Source of the DNA: Eubacterium sp. 1001713B170207_170306_E7
Lineage (GTDB): Bacteria > Bacillota > Clostridia > Eubacteriales > Eubacteriaceae
NCBI RefSeq assembly: GCF_015547515.1
Contig: NZ_JADMVE010000002.1
Location: 372,001-436,000, forward strand
Reading direction: 5' to 3'
Length of the DNA: 64,000 bases
Part shown: positions 59,979 to 64,000 of the stretch, one piece after another
How positions within the stretch are numbered: the stretch's first letter is position 1
Layout: the number at the start of each line of letters is the position of its first letter
Translations under genes and position numbers: made by a program
Notes under the pieces: model-generated
Told to the model about the DNA's origin: nothing
The model's database searches: none
Seen by the model: the letters and a program-made list of their open reading frames with translations, nothing else

Positions 59979-60048
59979 ACTGTTATTTATGCTCAAAAAA
60001 CTGTCGTTTGTGCAATAAATGATTTTTCAGCCACGAGTTTGATATAAT
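59979..60048 (+). promoter_or_regulatory. LytTR-type operator and promoter (site D)
   Basis: ACTGTTATTTATGC (59979-59992) and ACTGTCGTTTGTGC (60000-60013), cores 21 bp apart, with TATAAT (60043-60048) 29 bp after box 2. It precedes no intact gene but a short transcript ending at 60136. Confidence 0.72.
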
Positions 60049-60054
60049 TAAAAT

Positions 60055-60136
60055 AAGATAAATAATATGTTCTGAACGGGATGCTGAGTCATTCCACCTG
60101 GAAACTGGAGGCTGCGCACCTTCAGTTTCTTTTTTT
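60055..60136 (+). ncRNA. Short transcript predicted from site D (candidate small RNA or decayed leader)
   Basis: From the TATAAT at 60043 transcription would start near 60055. It would run into GAAACTGGAGG (60101-60111) / CCTTCAGTTTC (60119-60129) plus T-run, giving about 80 bases without an open frame. The hairpin is a copy of the terminator at 23129. It may be a regulatory RNA of the LytTR regulon or a relic of a deleted gene. Confidence 0.4.
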
Positions 60137-60164
60137 ATCGTCAATCAATACAAAGAGGTAAAAT

Positions 60165-60291
60165 ATGAAGCGCGAGCAGCCATTCTGGAAAGGGCCATCG
60201 CCAGCTATAAGGAGGTGCGCGTTATCCATCCAGACGGATGCGTGAAGCCCGTCTGGTCGAGCTTGAATGGCTGAAACGGAACGGCCGTTAA
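60165..60291 (+). pseudogene. Truncated second copy of the gene at 23202
   Basis: ATG 60165 begins with sequence like the 5' end of the 23202 gene (GAGCAGCCATTCTGGAAAG region), but the middle is deleted. The last 57 bases (60235-60291) are identical to 23632-23688 and encode the terminal RMREARLVELEWLKRNGR. Together with the shared terminator upstream this shows a duplication that now brackets the secretion and adhesin block. Confidence 0.8.
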
Positions 60292-60433
60292 CCGGGAGGA
60301 TGCTGTCAAACGCTTCAACCAGCTGTAAAAAACCGTAAATAATGTTCGATAATGGTAAAACGCGGGGGCCTGTATTGATTTGAGTGTGCTTCTATTATAG
60401 AATGAAAAAAACATGGCTTAAGGGGGCAAAAGC

Positions 60434-60928
60434 ATGCGGAAAAAACAGATGGTTCTGCTTGTCACGGCACTATTTTTCATGGTGACGATCGGAGGCTGCG
60501 GCGGCGGGGCTGAGACGCAGAGTGACCTGGAGAAGATGGCGGAAAGCCTTTACGCCTCTCCGGCAGATAGTAATAAAACCTATACCTTTACGACTGGCGG
60601 CGTTGTTAAGCTTGGCGAGATGGAGGACGTGAGCGGGCAGAAATCCGGCCGCAATATCTATGACGACTGTCTGAGAATTACAATGGCGTGCGACCTGGAG
60701 CAGGCGCGGGTTTTCTTTGATTTGGCTGAAATCACAGCAGTCAATGAGGACGGCCAGACTTATAACGACAGCACTTTTTTTATCAATGGGGATGAAAAGT
60801 CGTGCGCGCTGACCATTGAATGTCCAACAGAAGAAAAGGTAAAATATATTACCATTGATTCGTTTAAACCGAACTTTGACGGTGATAAAACAAAGCTTAT
60901 CTTTGAGAGAAAGAATGCCGGGACGTAA
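60434..60928 (+). CDS. Lipoprotein of unknown function
   Basis: 164 residues with lipobox TIGGCGGGA after a hydrophobic signal (VLLVTALFFMV). The mature part is a mixed-strand domain (RVFFDLAEITAVNEDGQTYN). AGGGGG precedes ATG 60434. It has its own short unit between site D and the bidirectional terminator. No family is recognised. Confidence 0.7.
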   Translation: MRKKQMVLLVTALFFMVTIGGCGGGAETQSDLEKMAESLYASPADSNKTYTFTTGGVVKLGEMEDVSGQKSGRNIYDDCLRITMACDLEQARVFFDLAEITAVNEDGQTYNDSTFFINGDEKSCALTIECPTEEKVKYITIDSFKPNFDGDKTKLIFERKNAGT

Positions 60929-60955
60929 CCTTTTGTTACCTCCCGGCATTTTTCG
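60914..60955. terminator. Bidirectional terminator between lipoprotein and glpK
   Basis: AATGCCGGGA (60914-60923) / TCCCGGCATT (60941-60950), 10 bp perfect, with T-run to the right and A-rich flank to the left. It serves both convergent genes. Confidence 0.88.
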
Positions 60956-60959
60956 GTAG

Positions 60960-62453
60960 TTATCGTTTCAGCCAGCCGCCTGCGCGTTCAATGGCGCGGT
61001 TCCAGTTAAAGCAGCGTTCCTCACGCGCTTCTTCTGAGATCGCCGGCTCAAAGCTGCGGTCGATTTTCCAGAATTTGGAAATTTCTTCGATGGAATCCCA
61101 ATAGCCAACCGCCAGTCCGGCGGAGTAGGCAGCGCCGAGACAGGTGGTTTCTGTAATGACGGGCCGTTCAACGGGAATCCCCAAAATGTCAGCCTGGAAC
61201 TGAAGCATAAAATCGCTTTTGGCGCCGCCGCCGTCGGCTCGGAGCTTTTTAAGCGGAATGCCGGCTTTGCGTTCCATGACCTTAAAGGCGTCTCTTACCT
61301 GGAAAGCCATGGATTCCAGAGCGGCTCTGGCAATGTGGTGCTTGGTGGTGCCGCGGGAAATGCCGATGATGGTGCCCCGGGCATAGGAATCAAAATAAGG
61401 TGCGCCCAGGCCCACAAAAGCCGGAACGAAGTAAACGCCGGCTGTGTCGTTCACCTGTCTGGCAAGCGCTTCAGCTTCGCCGCTCTTTTCGATAATATTG
61501 AGGCCGTCCCGCAGCCACTGGATCGCGGCGCCGGAGACATCCACCAGGCCCTCCAGCCCATAATCAACCTTTCCGCCAATGGACCACAGGACAGGGGAGA
61601 AGATCCCATCGGAAGGCGGGATATACTCATCGCCGGTATTCATGAGAATAAAGGAACCGGTGCCGTAGGTGTTTTTGGCCATGCCTTTTTCAAAGCAGGC
61701 CTGGCCCAGCGTGGCGCCCTGCTGGTCGCCGATGAGCCCGGCAATGGGGATTTCAACGCCGTCGAACAGCTCTGGGGCGGTGGTGGTATAGATTTCGCTG
61801 GTACTGCGGATTTCCGGAAGAATGCTTCGTGGGATTTCCAGTTCGTTCAGGATGCTTTCGTCATAATTGAGGGTTCTGGCGTTTTGAAGCAGGGTGACCG
61901 CGCTGTTTGACGGGTCGGTGACATGCACCCTGCCGCCGGACAGCTTCCAGGTGAGCCAGGTATCAATGGTTCCGTAAAGCAGACGACCTTCGTCCACACC
62001 CTTGCGGATTTCAGCGTTGTTTTTCAGCTGCCAGTGGATTTTGGTGGCGGAGTCGTTGGGGATGATGGTAACACCCGTGCGGTCTTCGATGGCCGGCCCG
62101 TCCTTTTCGATCAGGGCCTCGCAGATCGGCAGGGTGCGGCGGTCCTGCCAGACGATGGCACGGTCTGCGGGGATTCCGGTGTTCTTATCCCAGAATACGG
62201 TGGTTTCACGTTGGTTGGTAATACCGATGCCTGCAATGTTTTCGGGTTTGAGGTGCGCTTCCGCTATGGCCTGACGCATCATTTTCAGGGTGATTTCATA
62301 AATCTCCATGGCGTCATGCTCTACCCAGCCAGGCTGTGGAAAATACTGTGTAAATTCGCTGTAGGCCGAGGAAACGATATTGACATCCTGGTCAAAAATG
62401 ATGGCACGGGTGCCGGTGGTGCCCTGGTCAATGCCTAAAATATATTTTTTCAT
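60960..62453 (-). CDS. glpK: Glycerol kinase
   Basis: Phosphorylates glycerol to sn-glycerol 3-phosphate with ATP. 497 residues, normal length for the FGGY family. The start MKKYILGIDQGTTGTRAIIFD carries the phosphate-binding loop, GTGSFILMNTG lies in the middle and the second FGGY signature region is GGGAKSDFMLQFQADILGI. AAAGGAG precedes ATG 62453. It lies 11 bases after the amidohydrolase gene, in the same direction, so both belong to one operon. No regulatory element is visible. Confidence 0.96.
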   Translation of the reverse strand: MKKYILGIDQGTTGTRAIIFDQDVNIVSSAYSEFTQYFPQPGWVEHDAMEIYEITLKMMRQAIAEAHLKPENIAGIGITNQRETTVFWDKNTGIPADRAIVWQDRRTLPICEALIEKDGPAIEDRTGVTIIPNDSATKIHWQLKNNAEIRKGVDEGRLLYGTIDTWLTWKLSGGRVHVTDPSNSAVTLLQNARTLNYDESILNELEIPRSILPEIRSTSEIYTTTAPELFDGVEIPIAGLIGDQQGATLGQACFEKGMAKNTYGTGSFILMNTGDEYIPPSDGIFSPVLWSIGGKVDYGLEGLVDVSGAAIQWLRDGLNIIEKSGEAEALARQVNDTAGVYFVPAFVGLGAPYFDSYARGTIIGISRGTTKHHIARAALESMAFQVRDAFKVMERKAGIPLKKLRADGGGAKSDFMLQFQADILGIPVERPVITETTCLGAAYSAGLAVGYWDSIEEISKFWKIDRSFEPAISEEAREERCFNWNRAIERAGGWLKR

Positions 62454-62464
62454 TAGAATCTCCT

Positions 62465-64000
62465 TTATTTTTGATAGACAATTTTTCCGTTTTTAATGGT
62501 CATGCACACCTCAAGCGCTTTGAGCTTATCAGGGGCTGTGGTGTAAGGGTCTCCAGACAGAACGGTGAGATCCCCCAGTTTTCCGGGCGTGATGCTGCCC
62601 TTTTGATTTTCCTCAAAGGCGCAGTAGGCGGCGTCGAGGGTAAACATCCGAAGTGCGGCCTGAATGTCCACACTGTTTTCGGGATAGGACTGGTTAACCG
62701 CCGCGTGGAGGCCTAAGACAGGGTCCATGGGGGTGACGCCGGAATCTGAGCCGCCCCCTACGGGAATGCCGGCCTTCACAAAGGTGGAAAGCGGGTATCC
62801 CCGGCGTTCCCGATCATCGCCGAGCCGGAGGTTATACACGCTGCCCGGGCCGCCCCGCAGATAGGTAAAAGAGGGCTGGGTTGAGATCACAACGCCAAGA
62901 CGGGCGGCGCGCTCGATATCGCGGGCGTCTGGAAATCCAAAATGCTCGATTCGGAAGCGGTGGTCTGTACACGGGCAGAGTGCCAGCGATTTTTCCAGGC
63001 AGTCCAGCACAAAGGTGACAGCGCGCTGGCCGATGGCGTGAAAACCTGCCTGGAGGTGGTTTTGATGGGCGTTTGTGATGTGGTTGACCACAAAGTCCTC
63101 TGTAAAATAGATCTCGCCGCAGGTATCCGGCCCATCGGTGTAAGGCGCTTTAAAAGCGGCAGTCCTTGAGCCGATGGAGCCGTCGAGCAGCAGATCGGTT
63201 CCGACAGCGGGCAGGCCGTAATCCAGAATATTCTGAAGGTTTTCGGTATCCCAGTAGAGGCGGATATCGAGGGGGAAGCGGCGCTGGTTTTCCAGAAAAA
63301 CAGGAATATCCTTGTCCGAAAACATATCGCCGCCCTCCATGGCGTGAATGGTGGTAATTCCCTTTTTAACCGCTTCTGAGGCCGTGTAGTTCAACATATC
63401 GGCCCGCTGGGCGTCAGTCATTTTCTCATAGAAATAAGAGCGGGCCCTGCCGTTGGCCTTGTCGTGCAGCCGTCCGGTAACCTGGCCGGAGGCATCCTTT
63501 ACCAGGCCGTGCTCGGTTCCGTCAAAGCCGATCTCGTTAAAGGCCAGGGTATTGACCAGCGTGTAGTGCAGTCCGCGGTCCACAATGTAGACGCCGCGGT
63601 CTGGGACAACAGCGTCAATTTCCGCCGCTGCCGGCGGCCGTTTTTCAGCCAGACGGGATTCGTCGAGCCGGGTGCAGTAAACCCACCCGGAAGCCCTGTC
63701 CTTTGAGGCTTCCCGGATTTTATCAAGCACGTCGGCGATGGAAGCGCAGTCGTACAGATCGACGCCAATGGCGTTGAGTCCGGTGCCCATGACGTGCACA
63801 TGGCAGTCGTGGAGCCCAGGTATCACGGTTTTTCCCTTTAGGTCAATGCAGTAAATCTGCCGTTCCCCGGCCAGCCGCCTGATATCCTCGGATCGGCCGA
63901 TTGCGGTAATCCTTCCATTTTCAATGAGAACCGCGTCACAGAAAGAAAAATGATCGTCCATGGTGATGAGGTTTCCGTGTATAAGGGCCAGATTGCCCAT
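62465..64000 (-). CDS. YtcJ-like metal-dependent amidohydrolase
   Basis: 511 residues, amidohydrolase family 3. The metal motif is PGLHDCHVHVMGTG near residue 65. Later motifs include IEHFGFPD, GGGSDSGVTPMDPVLGLHAAV and a C-terminal GSITPGKLGDLTVLSGDP as in YtcJ/imidazolonepropionase-like enzymes. The start codon coincides with the right edge of the window, so completeness at the N-terminus is likely but its ribosome site is not visible. It probably hydrolyses an amide or ester of unknown identity. It precedes glpK in one operon, which hints at a glycerol-containing substrate, but this is a guess. Confidence 0.85.
   Translation of the reverse strand: MGNLALIHGNLITMDDHFSFCDAVLIENGRITAIGRSEDIRRLAGERQIYCIDLKGKTVIPGLHDCHVHVMGTGLNAIGVDLYDCASIADVLDKIREASKDRASGWVYCTRLDESRLAEKRPPAAAEIDAVVPDRGVYIVDRGLHYTLVNTLAFNEIGFDGTEHGLVKDASGQVTGRLHDKANGRARSYFYEKMTDAQRADMLNYTASEAVKKGITTIHAMEGGDMFSDKDIPVFLENQRRFPLDIRLYWDTENLQNILDYGLPAVGTDLLLDGSIGSRTAAFKAPYTDGPDTCGEIYFTEDFVVNHITNAHQNHLQAGFHAIGQRAVTFVLDCLEKSLALCPCTDHRFRIEHFGFPDARDIERAARLGVVISTQPSFTYLRGGPGSVYNLRLGDDRERRGYPLSTFVKAGIPVGGGSDSGVTPMDPVLGLHAAVNQSYPENSVDIQAALRMFTLDAAYCAFEENQKGSITPGKLGDLTVLSGDPYTTAPDKLKALEVCMTIKNGKIVYQK

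Noticed and set aside
59392..60160. CRISPR array, tRNA or rRNA in the gene-poor interval
   Set aside because: No regularly spaced repeats, no cloverleaf and no rRNA-like sequence were seen here or elsewhere in the window.
61335..62438. Two long plus-strand open frames (191 and 171 codons) inside glpK
   Set aside because: They are antisense shadows of a GC-rich, fully conserved glycerol kinase gene.

Overview
The window looks like chromosomal DNA of a Gram-positive anaerobe. Strong AGGAGG-type ribosome binding sites, a type VIIb secretion system with LXG effectors, LytTR regulation, CnaB-repeat wall adhesins and the lack of any outer-membrane gene point to Bacillota, probably Clostridia and perhaps the Eubacteriaceae. 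The genus is an inference from gene content, not a database match. Housekeeping genes (3' end of murI, trpS) lie at the left edge. glpK and a YtcJ-type amidohydrolase lie at the right edge. About 60 kb of accessory DNA lies between them.

Layout: 1.55-1.9 kb carries a candidate type I toxin with a convergent antisense RNA. 1.9-4.0 kb and 10.6-12.3 kb are two halves of one minus-strand gene set (hypothetical protein, BRO-type antirepressor, DnaD-like protein, hypothetical protein, sigma factor, DUF1659, DUF2922, M15 peptidase). They are separated by a filamentous-phage (inovirus) provirus at about 4.06-10.63 kb, flanked by a perfect 15-bp direct repeat and carrying an IS30 transposase at one end. 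The provirus keeps the coliphage M13 gene order V-VII-IX-VIII-III-VI-I, followed by an HUH replication protein, with no secretin and with an extra NERD-domain gene on the opposite strand. The sigma-factor and DnaD-like genes that flank it carry in-frame TGA codons where tryptophan is expected.

12.6-14.6 kb is an ATPase plus RloB-like pair that resembles two-gene abortive-infection systems. A decayed IS3 element, a long XRE regulator, an unassigned structured RNA candidate and a 1678-residue LRR/Big2 surface protein follow. 23.9-42.0 kb is a type VIIb secretion locus: EsxA, EsaA-like, EssA-like, YukD, EssB and EssC, then two LXG effector modules with small partner proteins, candidate immunity proteins and unusual accessory genes. 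42.1-58.7 kb adds a VWA surface protein, a membrane protein, a serine recombinase, a LytTR response regulator, a secreted protein and two giant thioester/CnaB adhesins. A partly deleted copy of the gene at 23.2 kb, with its preceding terminator, lies at 60.1-60.3 kb, so the secretion/adhesin block is bracketed by related sequences.

Regulation: four intergenic sites (23.8, 42.07, 45.4 and 59.98 kb) share one geometry, two TTTRTG-centred boxes 21 bp apart with a -10 hexamer 29-30 bp downstream. One lies before esxA, one before the VWA gene, one before the LytTR regulator itself, and one before a short terminator-bounded transcript. The simplest reading is that the locally encoded LytTR regulator coordinates secretion of the LXG toxins with surface adhesin expression and autoregulates itself. 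All functions are read from sequence motifs and family knowledge; no search was run.
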